Part shown: positions 15,770 through 24,880 of the stretch, in pieces
Numbering within the stretch: position 1 is the first letter of the stretch
Layout: the number at the start of each line of letters is the position of its first letter
Assembly (NCBI GenBank): GCA_003241785.1
Contig: QFPW01000005.1
Span: forward strand, 124,001-188,000
DNA length: 64,000 bases
Direction of reading: 5' to 3'
Origin: Rhodovulum sulfidophilum
GTDB lineage: Bacteria; Pseudomonadota; Alphaproteobacteria; Rhodobacterales; Rhodobacteraceae
Position numbers and translations under genes: made by a program
The notes under the pieces: model-generated
The model's database searches: none
Told to the model about the DNA's origin: nothing
What the model saw: only the letters and a program-made list of their open reading frames with translations

Positions 15770-16765
15770 ATGGAAGACCATGACCGGACCCTCGCAAGAC
15801 ATGCCCGATCGTCCGAAGCGCGGCGCATGCTGGCCTCCCGGGTCGATCTGCTGTCGCAGATGCTGGAGCTGGTGCGGCTCCGGGGGGAGCTGGTGTTCTC
15901 GGCGGATCTGACCGGGCCCTGGACCCTCGCGTTCGCGCCGGGCTCGGCCTATTTCTTCGTGATCCTCGAGGGAAACCTGACCGTCGATGTCGCCGCCGCG
16001 CCCTCGGCGCGGGCGGTCGCCGGAGATCTCGTCATGCTTCCGCGCGGCGCGGGCCTCGTCCTGAGCGACGGCGCCGGCGCCCCCGCGGCCAGCGTTCCCG
16101 ACCTGATGGAGGAGCAGTTCACGGCCGAGCGGCTGGCGCTGCGCCATGGCGGCGACGGCGCGCGCACCCGCGTCATCGCCGGGTCGTTCCACTTCGAGAG
16201 CACGGCGGTGCCGTGGATCGTCTCGGCGCTGCCTTCGGTGATCCACATCGAGAAATCGGGGGGACAGACCGGCGGCTGGCTCGAGGGGCTGGCGCATTTC
16301 ATGATGATGGAGGCGCAGGCCGTGAATCCGGGCGCGTCGGTGATGATCTCGCGCCTCATCGACGTGCTGATCATCCGCGTCATCCGCACCTGGGCCCAGA
16401 CGCGGAACCCGAACGATGCCGGCTGGCTCGGGGCGCTGGCCGACCCCCGGATCAGTCGCGCGCTCAAGGCCATCCATGACGACCCGTTCCGCGCCTGGAC
16501 CGTCGCCGAGCTGGCGGGATCGGTCGGCATGTCGAGGACGAGCTTCGCGGAGCGGTTCTCCGCCCTCGTCAAGCAGGCGCCCGCCTCCTACCACGCCCGG
16601 TGGCGTCTGACCCTGGCCCACGGGATGCTGCGGCGCGCGAATGCGCGCGTCGGCGACGTCGCGCGGCGGATCGGCTACGAATCCGAGGCGGCGTTCAGCC
16701 GGGCGTTCAAGGCCGAATTCGGCATCCCGCCCGTCGATGTCAGGAGGAGCGATCCGCCGCCGTGA
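15770..16765 (+). CDS. AraC family regulator with N-terminal cupin domain
   Basis: This 331-residue regulator has an N-terminal cupin-like sensor domain (AraC_binding/cupin_6 type: LDLLSQML-like start, GSAYFFVILEGNLTVDV and AGDLVMLPRGAG, residues about 25-120) and two C-terminal helix-turn-helix motifs. The first reads WTVAELAGSVGMSRTSFAERF and the second VGDVARRIGYESEAAFSRAF. It is divergent from the exported hydrolase gene at 14830-15600, so autoregulation and control of that gene are probable. Proteins of this group often activate oxidoreductase or hydrolase genes in response to small carbonyl compounds. Confidence 0.87.
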   Translation: MEDHDRTLARHARSSEARRMLASRVDLLSQMLELVRLRGELVFSADLTGPWTLAFAPGSAYFFVILEGNLTVDVAAAPSARAVAGDLVMLPRGAGLVLSDGAGAPAASVPDLMEEQFTAERLALRHGGDGARTRVIAGSFHFESTAVPWIVSALPSVIHIEKSGGQTGGWLEGLAHFMMMEAQAVNPGASVMISRLIDVLIIRVIRTWAQTRNPNDAGWLGALADPRISRALKAIHDDPFRAWTVAELAGSVGMSRTSFAERFSALVKQAPASYHARWRLTLAHGMLRRANARVGDVARRIGYESEAAFSRAFKAEFGIPPVDVRRSDPPP

Positions 16766-16786
16766 GCGGCGGGGCGCCTCAGGCGC
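16757..16786. terminator. Two short hairpins between convergent AraC and GlxA-type genes
   Basis: CCGCCG-TGAG-CGGCGG (16757-16772) spans the AraC stop codon and is followed at once by GCGCCT-C-AGGCGC (16774-16786). The 44-base gap between the convergent genes contains little else. There is no U-tract, so this is a tentative terminator. Confidence 0.4.
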
Positions 16787-16809
16787 AGGGCGTCGTTCGC
16801 GCCCGGAGA

Positions 16810-17775
16810 TCAGGTCCCCGGCGGGTCCGCCCGCGCGCGTTCCTCCGTTGACCGGAGGCTCCGTCGCAGGCTCGCGGGCGGCTGGCCGTAGGCGCGCAGG
16901 AAGGCCCTTCGCATCCGGTCGCGGTCGGCGAAGCCGGTGTCGCGGGCGACGGTCTCCATCGGATGGCGGCCGTCCTCGATCATCTCCCGCGCCGCCTCCA
17001 GCCGCAGCCGCTCCACCGCCTTGGCCGGAGACTGCCCGGTCTCCTCCCGGAACACGCGGCTGAACTGGCGCGGCGAGAGGCTGGCCGCCTTCGCGAGCTC
17101 CTCGACCGTGAGAGGATCGCCGAGATGCTCGCGCGCATGGCTGAGGGCCCGGCGCACGCGATCGGAGCGTGGCTCCAGCTTCAGGAGCTCCGAGAACTGG
17201 GACTGGCCCCCGGGGCGGCGATAATAGACGACGAGCTTTCGCGCGATCGCGCGCGCCAGCGCCGCGCCGTGGTCGTCCTCGATCAGCGCCAGCGTCAGGT
17301 CGATCGCGGCGGTCATGCCCGCGGAGGTCCAGATCGCGCCGTCCCGGACGAAGATCCGGTCAGCGTCGACCCTGACCTTCGGGTAGCGCCGTTGCAGGGT
17401 GATGGCGTGCGCCCAGTGGGTGGTGGCGGCGCGGCCGTCGAGGAGGCCCGCGTCCGCCAGCGCGAAAGCCCCGGTGCAGAGGCCGGCGACCCGCCGCGCC
17501 TCGCCGCCGCTCCGGCGCAGGAAGTCGCGGAGGCCGGGGGACGGTGGGGCCGGAACGATCTCGCCGGCCACCATCAGCGTGTCGGGCATCACCCCGAGCG
17601 GCACGGTTTCGACGCGCGTCTCCATCGACGAGCGGACCGTGCCGCCCCGCTCGGACAGCACGGTCAGCCGATACCCGTCGCCGCCGAGCTCGAGGTTCGC
17701 GAACTCGAAGGCGGAAAGCGCGGCGAGACCCATCAGCTGGAAGCCGTCCTCGAGGATCAGGCCGACCTGGCGCAT
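16810..17775 (-). CDS. GlxA-type regulator (DJ-1/PfpI domain plus AraC DNA-binding domain)
   Basis: This 321-residue regulator joins a class-I amidotransferase-like domain to AraC helix-turn-helix motifs. The DJ-1 part starts MRQVGLILEDGFQLMGLAAL and has the nucleophile-elbow-like VAGLCTGAFALADAGLLDGR at about residues 95-115, followed by TTHWAHA. The DNA-binding part reads LTVEELAKAASLSPRQFSRVF and PMETVARDTGFADRDRMRRAF. Such proteins sense amino-acid or amine-related metabolites and activate catabolic genes. It is divergent from the SDR/MATE pair, with a repeated 16-base element in the shared 179-base gap. Confidence 0.88.
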   Translation of the reverse strand: MRQVGLILEDGFQLMGLAALSAFEFANLELGGDGYRLTVLSERGGTVRSSMETRVETVPLGVMPDTLMVAGEIVPAPPSPGLRDFLRRSGGEARRVAGLCTGAFALADAGLLDGRAATTHWAHAITLQRRYPKVRVDADRIFVRDGAIWTSAGMTAAIDLTLALIEDDHGAALARAIARKLVVYYRRPGGQSQFSELLKLEPRSDRVRRALSHAREHLGDPLTVEELAKAASLSPRQFSRVFREETGQSPAKAVERLRLEAAREMIEDGRHPMETVARDTGFADRDRMRRAFLRAYGQPPASLRRSLRSTEERARADPPGT

Positions 17776-17785
17776 GTCATCCGTC

Positions 17786-17801
17786 TCCTGAAACGCCGTT
17801 T
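17786..17801. promoter_or_regulatory. Repeat 1 (TCCTGAAACGCCGTTT) of the GlxA-type regulator/SDR intergenic region
   Basis: This 16-base element lies just upstream of the regulator's start and matches the element at 17872-17887 in 15 of 16 positions, same orientation. The inner AAAC-GCC-GTTT is itself an inverted repeat. It is a likely binding site for the AraC-type regulator. Confidence 0.5.
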
Positions 17802-17871
17802 GACGGTAATCAGGACCTGGAGTGGGATCAATGCCTGTCGCACAGCCGCGATATCAGCCGAAAACCGAATG

Positions 17872-17893
17872 TCCTGAATCGCCGTTTAAACGA
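17872..17893. promoter_or_regulatory. Repeat 2 (TCCTGAATCGCCGTTT) followed by CGTTTAAACG palindrome
   Basis: The second copy of the 16-base element (17872-17887) runs into the 10-base palindrome CGTTTAAACG, about 60-80 bases upstream of the SDR start. Copy-to-copy distance is 86 bases, close to eight helical turns, so a looped repressor-activator arrangement is possible. Confidence 0.5.
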
Positions 17894-17954
17894 CATTTCG
17901 GAAATGGGCGGCCACCCTATCATCCGACCGGCAACGGAAACGCGGGAGCGGAAA

Positions 17955-18758
17955 ATGTCAGAGGGAAAGGGCCGGGCGCTGGTGACCGGCGCATCGTCCG
18001 GAATTGGCGCGGTCTACGCCGACCGGCTGGCGGCGCGCGGCCACGATCTGATCCTCGTCGCCCGCGACGCGGCGAAGCTCGAGGCGCGGGCGGCGGAGAT
18101 CACCGCCCGTCACGGGGTCGGCGTGGCCGCGCACCCGGCGGATCTGACCGACCCGGCGGACCTGCGCGGCGTCGAGGCGCTCTTCGCATCGGACCCGTCG
18201 CTGTCGATGCTGGTGAACAACGCGGGCTTCGGCGGGGCGGGAACGCTGGCCGAATCCTCCGTCGACGACATGGAGAAGATGATCGCCGTCAACGTGACGG
18301 CGGTCACGCGGCTCGCCTACGCCGCGGCGCCAGCCTTCGTGCGCCGCGGCCGCGGGACCATCATCAACGTCGCCTCGATCGTCGCGATCGGGCCGGAAAT
18401 CCTCAACGGGGTCTACGGCGGCACCAAGGCTTTCGTCCTCGCGTTCAGCCGGTCGCTCGCGAAGGAGCTGGTCGGCGCCGGGGTGAGCGTGCAGGTCGTC
18501 CTGCCCGGCGCGACGGCGACGGGATTCTGGGACGCGATGGGGGTCCGCCGGTCCGACATGCCCGCGGGCTGGATCATGACCCCCGAGACGCTGGTCGACG
18601 CCGCCCTCGGCGACCTCGACGCCGGCGCCTTCGCCTCGATCCCCTCGCTCCATGACCTGGGTCAGTGGCAGGCCTGGGAGGCCGCGCGGGAGGCGATGCT
18701 GCCGAACCTCTCCAGCGACAGGGCGGCCCCGCGCTACCGCGGGCTCAGCCCGGCGTAG
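17955..18758 (+). CDS. Short-chain dehydrogenase/reductase
   Basis: This 267-residue NAD(P)-dependent oxidoreductase is a classical SDR. It shows the cofactor motif VTGASSGIGAVYADRL near residues 10-25, the strand motif LVNNAGFGGAG around 85, catalytic Ser in INVASIVAIG (about 140) and the active-site Y-x-x-x-K as YGGTK in NGVYGGTKAF. GGAGCGGAAA precedes the ATG. It starts 179 bases from the divergent GlxA-type regulator and stops 12 bases before the MATE exporter, so regulator, SDR and exporter probably form one controlled unit. The substrate is not predictable. Confidence 0.88.
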   Translation: MSEGKGRALVTGASSGIGAVYADRLAARGHDLILVARDAAKLEARAAEITARHGVGVAAHPADLTDPADLRGVEALFASDPSLSMLVNNAGFGGAGTLAESSVDDMEKMIAVNVTAVTRLAYAAAPAFVRRGRGTIINVASIVAIGPEILNGVYGGTKAFVLAFSRSLAKELVGAGVSVQVVLPGATATGFWDAMGVRRSDMPAGWIMTPETLVDAALGDLDAGAFASIPSLHDLGQWQAWEAAREAMLPNLSSDRAAPRYRGLSPA

Positions 18759-18770
18759 GGAGCCGCGGAC

Positions 18771-20147
18771 ATGTCCCCCGTGCCTCCGGCCCTCGCTGCG
18801 CCCGGGACCGCGTCGCGCGATCCCCGCACCCGGAGCCTGCTCGAGGCGCCGATCCCGCCGATGCTGATCCGCATGGCCTTGCCCAACGTCCTCATCATGG
18901 TGGCGCAAGCGTCGTCGGGGCTGATCGAGACCTACTGGGTCTCGAAGCTCGGCACCGACGCGCTCGCCGGCATGGCCCTGGTCTTCCCGGCGGTCATGCT
19001 GATGACGATGCTGTCCGCGGGCGCGGTCGGAGGCGCGATCTCCTCTTCCATTGCGCGGGCGCTCGGGGCGGGTCGGCGGGACGAGGCCGACGCGCTGGTG
19101 CTGCACGCGGTGGTCGTGAACGCCGCCATCGGCATCGGCTTCTCGGCGATCTTCCTGATCTGGGGCCGTCCGATCTACGCCGGGCTGGGCGGGAGCGGCG
19201 CCGCGCTGGAGGCGGCGATCGTCTACTCGAACGTCGTCTTCGCCGGCAACGTGCTCACCTGGCTGATGAACGGCCTCGCGAGCGTGATCCGCGGCGCGGG
19301 GAACATGCTCGTTCCGGCGCTCGTCACGATCGTGGGCGTCGTGTTCCTCGTTCCGCTGTCGCCGCTGCTGATCTTCGGCCTTGGCCCGGTCCCGCCGCTC
19401 GGCATCGCCGGAGGCGGGCTGGCGCTCGTCCTCTTCTACGCGGCGGGCGCGGCGGTTCTCGCCGCCTATGTCCTCTCGGGGCGCAACCCCGCCCGCTTCC
19501 GCGCGACGCGGCCGCGGCGCGGGCCCTTCGCCGGCATCCTGCGGATCGGCGCCCTGTCGTCGGTTCAGTCGATCCTGACCAACCTCGTGATCGCGGGGAC
19601 GACCGCGATCGTCGGCCGCCAGCTCGGCCCCGAGGCGGTGGCGGGTTTCGGAACCGCCGTCCGCCTCGAATACCTGCTCATTCCGCTCGTCTTCGGCATC
19701 GGCGCGCCGCTCGTCGCGCTCGTGGGAACCAACCTGGCCGCGGGGCAGCCGGCCCGCGCGCGGCGGATCGCGCTGACCGGCGCGGCGATGGCCTTCGCCG
19801 TGACCCAGGCGATCGGCCTCGCGGCGGCGCTCCATCCCGCCGCCTGGCTCGGCCTCTTCGGCGCTGATCCGGCGATGATCGCGACCGGCTCGGCCTATCT
19901 CAGGATCGTCGGCCCCTTCTACGGCTGCTTCGGGCTCGGTCTCGTCCTCTACTTCGCGGCGCAGGGCCGGCGGCGGATGGGGATGCCGCTGGTCGCCGGG
20001 GGCGCTCGGCTCGGCATCTCGCTGGGCGGCGGCTGGCTCGCGCTCCGCCTCACCGGCGACATCCGGGCGATATTCGCGGCGCTCGCCCTCGGCCTCCTGG
20101 CCTACGGCGCGATCATGCTGGCGCTGACCCTGCGCGACCGGGTGTGA
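18771..20147 (+). CDS. MATE family multidrug/toxic compound exporter
   Basis: This 458-residue protein has twelve hydrophobic segments in two pseudo-symmetric halves, as in MATE antiporters, which expel cationic or aromatic compounds in exchange for Na+ or H+. The family start PPMLIRMALPNVLIMVAQ-SSGLIETYWVSKLGTDALAG and the mid-protein repeat GALSSVQSILTNLVIAGTTA with GPEAVAGFGTAVRLEYL are typical. It follows the SDR by 12 bases, so the pair may detoxify and export one compound under the GlxA-type regulator. Confidence 0.9.
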   Translation: MSPVPPALAAPGTASRDPRTRSLLEAPIPPMLIRMALPNVLIMVAQASSGLIETYWVSKLGTDALAGMALVFPAVMLMTMLSAGAVGGAISSSIARALGAGRRDEADALVLHAVVVNAAIGIGFSAIFLIWGRPIYAGLGGSGAALEAAIVYSNVVFAGNVLTWLMNGLASVIRGAGNMLVPALVTIVGVVFLVPLSPLLIFGLGPVPPLGIAGGGLALVLFYAAGAAVLAAYVLSGRNPARFRATRPRRGPFAGILRIGALSSVQSILTNLVIAGTTAIVGRQLGPEAVAGFGTAVRLEYLLIPLVFGIGAPLVALVGTNLAAGQPARARRIALTGAAMAFAVTQAIGLAAALHPAAWLGLFGADPAMIATGSAYLRIVGPFYGCFGLGLVLYFAAQGRRRMGMPLVAGGARLGISLGGGWLALRLTGDIRAIFAALALGLLAYGAIMLALTLRDRV

Positions 20148-20737
20148 AGGAAGCCCGGTATTCGAGCAGTGGTTCGGGCCTGGCGATCATCCCGCGCCCA
20201 TGCCGGCATGACCGTCGGTCGGGGCGACGAAGGCCATGTCGGCGGGGGAGGAGCCAGATGGCCTCCGGACCTGCCAGGATCTCGCGCGTGTCGCCCGTTT
20301 CGCGCGGCGAACGGCGAGATGTGAACCGCGCGGGGAGATGATCGGTCCGGACCGGGCGGGACCAATCGCGGCTCGCCCGGGCGTTCGTTTTCCAAGTGAA
20401 CCCGGTCGAAGCCGACGGAGCTGAAGCGAGAGGCGGGCTCGCGATCTTCAGCGTCGACCCGTGCTCGGCACCCACGGACCCCGGCGCTCAGGAACACCGC
20501 TTGACGCTCGCCGCCGCCGCCGCGTAGATCACGGAAAGTTCAGCCGATGACCGCGCGGGTCCGGCTGTCCCCTTCGTCGCCAGCCCCGCCGGATCCCGAT
20601 CGGCCGCCAGCTTCTCCTTCCTCGAGGTGACGCATGCGCCACGGTCCGGGCCGCCTGCCAGACGCGGGCACGACGCATCGGCGTCCGCCTGCGCGCATCG
20701 TCGCGGCCAGGTCCGCGGTCGCGCTGGCGACGCGCGC
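20148..20737. other. Non-coding stretch upstream of the FecI-like sigma factor
   Basis: These 590 bases hold only short, unlike-protein frames on both strands. I looked for a Fur box or other AT-rich iron-regulatory palindrome before the sigma gene and did not see one. A weak inverted repeat GCCCG...CGGGC follows the MATE stop. Promoter elements for the iron genes must lie here but are not recognisable by eye. Confidence 0.5.
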
Positions 20738-21271
20738 ATGACCGCCGGGGCCTCGTCCCCGGCGGCCGCGCTCGCCAGGCGGCTGCACGCGGCGGAGGCG
20801 GGGCGGCTGCGGCGGTTCTTTCTCGGCCGGCTGCGCTCGGCGGAAGACGCGAGCGACGCGACGCAGGAGACTTTCCTCAGGATGCTGGGCGTGCCGAGGG
20901 CCGAGGAGATCGTCGATCCGCGCGCCTATCTCTTCCAGGTCGCCCGCTCCGTCGCCGCCGGCGCCGCCGGGCGCGCGGCGCGCGAGGCGGGTGTGTTGGT
21001 CGCCGATCCGGACGCGGCCGAGCGCGCCGCCTCCGCCGAGCCGGGCGCCGAGCGGCGCGTCGCCGACCGCCAGGCGCTCCTGCTGATGGTCCGGGCGATC
21101 GAGGCTTTGCCGAACCGCTGCCAGCAGGTCTTCATCCTCAGCCGGCTCCACGGCCTCTCGAATGGCGAGATCGCCAGCCGCCTTGGCATCTCGCGCAACA
21201 TGGTCGAGAAGCACATCATCCGCGCGCTGATCGACTGCCGGCGGGCGCGGCGCGACGCGGGGATGTGGTGA
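20738..21271 (+). CDS. fecI: FecI-like ECF sigma factor
   Basis: This 177-residue extracytoplasmic-function sigma factor resembles FecI. Region 2 reads LRRFFLGRLRSAEDASDATQ with ETFLRML, and region 4 reads IEALPNRCQQVFILSRLHGL and NGEIASRLGISRNMVEKHI. The start at ATG 20738 is chosen because upstream residues are not conserved; the Shine-Dalgarno is weak. It overlaps the FecR-like gene by a few bases and precedes a TonB receptor with a signalling domain, the standard surface-signalling trio for iron-chelate uptake. Confidence 0.88.
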   Translation: MTAGASSPAAALARRLHAAEAGRLRRFFLGRLRSAEDASDATQETFLRMLGVPRAEEIVDPRAYLFQVARSVAAGAAGRAAREAGVLVADPDAAERAASAEPGAERRVADRQALLLMVRAIEALPNRCQQVFILSRLHGLSNGEIASRLGISRNMVEKHIIRALIDCRRARRDAGMW

Positions 21272-22161
21272 GCGAGACCGACCGGATCGAGGCGGAGGCG
21301 GCGCGGTGGGTCGCGCGGCTCGGCTCGGCCGACGCGACCGAGGCCGACCGCGCCGGCTTCGCCGCCTGGCGGGCGGCCGACGCGCGCCACGCGGCGGCCT
21401 TCGCCGAGTTCGACCAGCTCTGGGGCGAGCTCCGCGCGGCGCCGATCCCGGCCTCGCGCCTCGCCACGCTGCGCCGGCGGCGCGCGGCCGTCCCGGCGCT
21501 GATCCTGCTCGCCGGGATCGGACTCGGCGCGCTCCTGGGCCCAGAGGCGCTGCTGCGCCTGCGCGCCGACGCGATCGCGGGGGTGGGCGAGATCCGGCAC
21601 ATGACCCTGCCCGACGGCAGCGAACTGGACCTTGATTCCGGCGCGGCGGTGGCGCTCGACTTCGACGGCGCCGCGCGCCGCGTCGTGGTGCTGCGCGGCG
21701 CGGTCTTCGCCGAGGCGCGGCCCGATCCAGCGCGGCCCTTCACGCTCGAGAGCCCGCGGATCGTCGCCCGGGCGCTCGGCACCCGCTTCGGCGTCGACGG
21801 GGACGCCGTCGTCGTCGCGCAGGGCACGGTCGAAGCGCGCGGCGGCGGCGCGCTGGTGACGCTGAGGGGCGGGGAGGGCGCGCGGCTCGCCGACGGACAC
21901 TTCGAGACCGAGGCCATCGGGCCGGCCGCCACGGCCTGGCGCGAGGGCCGGCTGGTGGTCTCCGGCCAGCCGCTTTCCGAGGTGCTGGCGGAGCTTGGCC
22001 GCTACCGGCGCGGGCGGGTGGTGCTGCTCGACCGCGGGGCGGGCGCGCGGGAGGTCTCGGGTGTGTTCGACCTCGCCGACCCCGATCAGGCGCTCGGCGT
22101 CCTCGCCGACGCGACGGGCCTGCGCCTCACGCGGCTGCCCGGCCTCGCGATCCTGCGCTGA
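21265..22161 (+). CDS. fecR: FecR-like anti-sigma/signal transducer
   Basis: This roughly 298-residue protein is a FecR-type inner-membrane regulator. It has an N-terminal cytoplasmic DUF4880 segment (EAARWVARLGSADATEADRA, AAFAEFDQLW), one membrane helix near residues 73-90 (VPALILLAGIGLGALLG), the periplasmic FecR domain (GEIRHMTLPDGSELDLDSGA, VLRGAVFAEA, ALGTRFGVDG) and a C-terminal STN-like fold (SEVLAELGRYRRGRVVLLD). It starts with GTG at 21265 or 21268, overlapping the sigma gene. It relays the ligand-bound state of the receptor to the sigma factor. Confidence 0.88.
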   Translation: MVSETDRIEAEAARWVARLGSADATEADRAGFAAWRAADARHAAAFAEFDQLWGELRAAPIPASRLATLRRRRAAVPALILLAGIGLGALLGPEALLRLRADAIAGVGEIRHMTLPDGSELDLDSGAAVALDFDGAARRVVVLRGAVFAEARPDPARPFTLESPRIVARALGTRFGVDGDAVVVAQGTVEARGGGALVTLRGGEGARLADGHFETEAIGPAATAWREGRLVVSGQPLSEVLAELGRYRRGRVVLLDRGAGAREVSGVFDLADPDQALGVLADATGLRLTRLPGLAILR

Positions 22162-22260
22162 GCGCGATTTTTTCGCGACCCGACGTCAGGAGCTGGCCGC
22201 CCCGGCGCTCTTCCTCCGGTGAAGGGGGGTGACCCCCCGAAGATCGGGGACAGAACGACG

Positions 22261-24693
22261 ATGACACGACTGAGCCTTCTCCTGACCACGGCGCTCTGCG
22301 CCGCGACGCTGACGGCGGCGACGGCGGCGCGCGCGCAGGTGGCGACGGCGGCGACGAGCATCTCCATCCCGGCCGGCGCGCTCGAGCCCGCGCTGCTCGA
22401 GCTCGGGCGTCAGGCGGGGCTGGTCTTCGCCTACGACAGCGCGCTGACCCGCGGCCGGACCACCGGCGGCGCCTCGGGATCCCTTTCCGCCGCCGAGGCC
22501 GTCGCGCGGGTGCTGGCGGGCACCGGGCTCGGCTTCGAATTCACCGGCCCGCGCTCGGTGCGCGTCACCGCGCCGCTCTCGGAAGCCGAGGGCGTCGAGG
22601 GCGCGCTCCAGCTCGGCACGATCGACGTCAGTGGCCTCTCGGACAGGACCGAGGGCACCGGCCTTTACACGACCGAGGCGCCGAGCGTGACCGCGACGGG
22701 TCTCGCGCTCACCGCGCGGGAGACGCCGCAGTCGGTGAGCGTGATCACCAACCAGCGCATGATCGACCAGGGCAGCGTGACGCTGACCGACGTGATCAAC
22801 CAGACGCCGGGGATCAGCGCCGCGAAGGCCTACGGCGACGCGCGCTGGAGCTACACCGCCCGGGGCAACGCGATCACCAACACCCAGTACGACGGGCTGA
22901 CCCAGCCCAATGCCTGGTGGGCGCAGGAGGGCTCGCCCGACGACATGGTGATCTACGACCGGGTCGAGGTGGTGCGCGGCGCGACCGGGCTGATGGACGG
23001 GCCGGGTAGTCCCTCGGCCTCGGTCAATCTGGTGCGCAAGCGCCCGCTCGACGTGCCGCGCTTCACGCTCGAGGCCGTCGCCCGCGACTATGGCCAGGGG
23101 ATCCTCACCTTCGACGGCACCCGGCCGCTCAATGCCTCCGGCTCGATTCGGGGGCGGCTCGTGGCGCAGGGGATCGCCGGCGACAGCTACGAGGAGGCGA
23201 AGTCGCGCGAATCCGCGCTCTTCTACGGCGCGGTCGACATCGACCTCGCCGAGCGGACCACGCTCGGCCTCGGCTTCGGTCACCAGCGCGACCGGATCGA
23301 CGGCTATGCCTGGGGCGGGTTCTGGCTCGGCCCCGACGGCGAGCGGTACGAATTCGACGCCACCGACAACCCGGGCCTCGCCTGGGAATATCTCACCCGC
23401 GAGCAGGACGTGTTCTACGCCGATCTCACGCATGAGTTCGAGAACGGCTGGGACTTCCGCCTCGCCGGGCGCTGGGTGAACGGCGAGCGCACGCGGCTCG
23501 CCTCGCTCGCGACCTGGGACGACGCCGAGACGCTCTCGCGCTCGGGATCCTACGCGCCGGGCTTCCAGGACAGCGCGGCGCTCGGCGCCACGGTCTCGGG
23601 CGCCTTCGAGCTCTTCGGTCGCTCGCACGAGATCGCCTTCGGCGCCGACTGGGCCGAGGTCTCCACCGGCATGACCTATCCCTGGCGCTACAGCTTCGTC
23701 ATCGAGGATCCGACCCGCCCCGACACCTGGGCGCATGCAAAACCGTCCGGCGGCGACGAGGTCACCTGGGACACGCGGGACCGCACCGCGCAGTGGGGCG
23801 GCTTCGTCTCCGGCCGCTTCGAGCTCGCCGACCCCCTGCATCTCGTCGCGGGCGCGCGGCTGGCTTGGTACGACCACAGCGACACGAGCGGCAATCCCCA
23901 GCTCGGGCCGAAGACGAAGTCGGGCTTCCGGGTCGACGCCGAGCCGATCCCCTATGTCGGCCTCGTCTACGACCTCAACGACAAGGTCAGCCTCTACGCG
24001 AGCTATACCGAGGTCTTCCGGCCGCAGTCCGAGCGCTCGGTCGACAATACCCAGCTCTCCCCGGCGACGGGCTCCAACGCGGAGATCGGTGCGAAGGCCG
24101 AGGTGTTCGAAGGCCGGGTGATGGGGACGCTCGCGCTCTTCGATACCCAGCTCACGGGCCTGCCGGAACAGGTCGACCAGTCGCTGTGCCCGCTGCCCGA
24201 CCAGGCCTGCTACCGCGCGGCCGAACGGGTATCGACCCAGGGCGGCGAGATCGAGATCACCGGGGCCGTGACCGAGCGCTGGAACCTGATGGCAAGCTAT
24301 ACCTACGCCTACGCCAAATACGCGGCGGGGCCGAACGCGGGCCAGCGCTACGCCGCGGATTCCGCGCCGGTCCATGTCGCGAAGCTCTCCACCACCTACG
24401 ACCTTTCGGGCGGCCTCGCCGGGCTCACCGTCGGCGGCGCGGTCCGCGCGCAGAGCGGCGTCTATTCCGACGGGATCGGCCTGACCACCGGCGCGCCGTT
24501 CCGGATCGCCCAGGGCGGCTACGCGATCTTCGATCTGATGGCCCGCTACGCCTTCGGCGAGCAGACCGCGCTGCAGGTGAACGTCGACAACTTGTTCGAC
24601 CGGCTCTACCAGACCGAGGTCGACAGCCAGTGGAGCGGCAATTTCTTCGGCGCGCCCCGCACCGTCTCGCTCACGCTCCGGCACATGTTCTGA
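22261..24693 (+). CDS. TonB-dependent siderophore receptor with STN signalling domain
   Basis: This 810-residue outer-membrane receptor has a signal peptide (residues 1-26, ending ARAQ) and then an STN domain (about 33-100: ISIPAGALEPALLELGRQAG) that contacts FecR. A TonB-box-like IDVSGLS, the plug domain (ETPQSVSVITNQRMIDQGSV, VEVVRGATGLMDGPGSPSAS) and the 22-strand barrel follow. It ends RHMF, with the terminal Phe needed for outer-membrane insertion. The upstream in-frame 14 residues from 22219 would precede the signal peptide and are rejected. Ferric-hydroxamate-type siderophore import is likely from the FhuE/FoxA/FecA-like pattern, but the exact chelate is unknown. Confidence 0.92.
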   Translation: MTRLSLLLTTALCAATLTAATAARAQVATAATSISIPAGALEPALLELGRQAGLVFAYDSALTRGRTTGGASGSLSAAEAVARVLAGTGLGFEFTGPRSVRVTAPLSEAEGVEGALQLGTIDVSGLSDRTEGTGLYTTEAPSVTATGLALTARETPQSVSVITNQRMIDQGSVTLTDVINQTPGISAAKAYGDARWSYTARGNAITNTQYDGLTQPNAWWAQEGSPDDMVIYDRVEVVRGATGLMDGPGSPSASVNLVRKRPLDVPRFTLEAVARDYGQGILTFDGTRPLNASGSIRGRLVAQGIAGDSYEEAKSRESALFYGAVDIDLAERTTLGLGFGHQRDRIDGYAWGGFWLGPDGERYEFDATDNPGLAWEYLTREQDVFYADLTHEFENGWDFRLAGRWVNGERTRLASLATWDDAETLSRSGSYAPGFQDSAALGATVSGAFELFGRSHEIAFGADWAEVSTGMTYPWRYSFVIEDPTRPDTWAHAKPSGGDEVTWDTRDRTAQWGGFVSGRFELADPLHLVAGARLAWYDHSDTSGNPQLGPKTKSGFRVDAEPIPYVGLVYDLNDKVSLYASYTEVFRPQSERSVDNTQLSPATGSNAEIGAKAEVFEGRVMGTLALFDTQLTGLPEQVDQSLCPLPDQACYRAAERVSTQGGEIEITGAVTERWNLMASYTYAYAKYAAGPNAGQRYAADSAPVHVAKLSTTYDLSGGLAGLTVGGAVRAQSGVYSDGIGLTTGAPFRIAQGGYAIFDLMARYAFGEQTALQVNVDNLFDRLYQTEVDSQWSGNFFGAPRTVSLTLRHMF

Positions 24694-24698
24694 GCGCG

Positions 24699-24729
24699 GA
24701 GGCGGCGCTCCGCTCCCGGCCGCCGCCTC
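24699..24729 (+). terminator. GC-rich hairpin after the TonB receptor gene
   Basis: GAGGCGGCG (24699-24707) pairs with CGCCGCCTC (24721-24729) around a 13-base loop, 6 bases after the receptor stop codon. No U-tract follows, so efficiency is uncertain. Confidence 0.5.
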
Positions 24730-24880
24730 GGCCGCGCCCGAGCCGGTTGTCCTCGGCCGGGCGCTCGCATACCATCGCGGCCATGGGCCAAGGCCAGAAA
24801 CGCCCCGGCGCGGCGATCCAGCCAGGTCCAGACATCGCGACGACCGCGAGGGGCGCGCGAAGGATGGTTTGGAAGGACGG

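Noticed and set aside
20113..20626. Short frames on both strands between MATE and FecI genes
   Set aside because: None has a start with ribosome site or any protein-like motif.
22186..24684. 832-codon minus-strand frame opposite the TonB receptor
   Set aside because: Composition is that of a mirrored high-GC gene and the plus strand encodes a full receptor.
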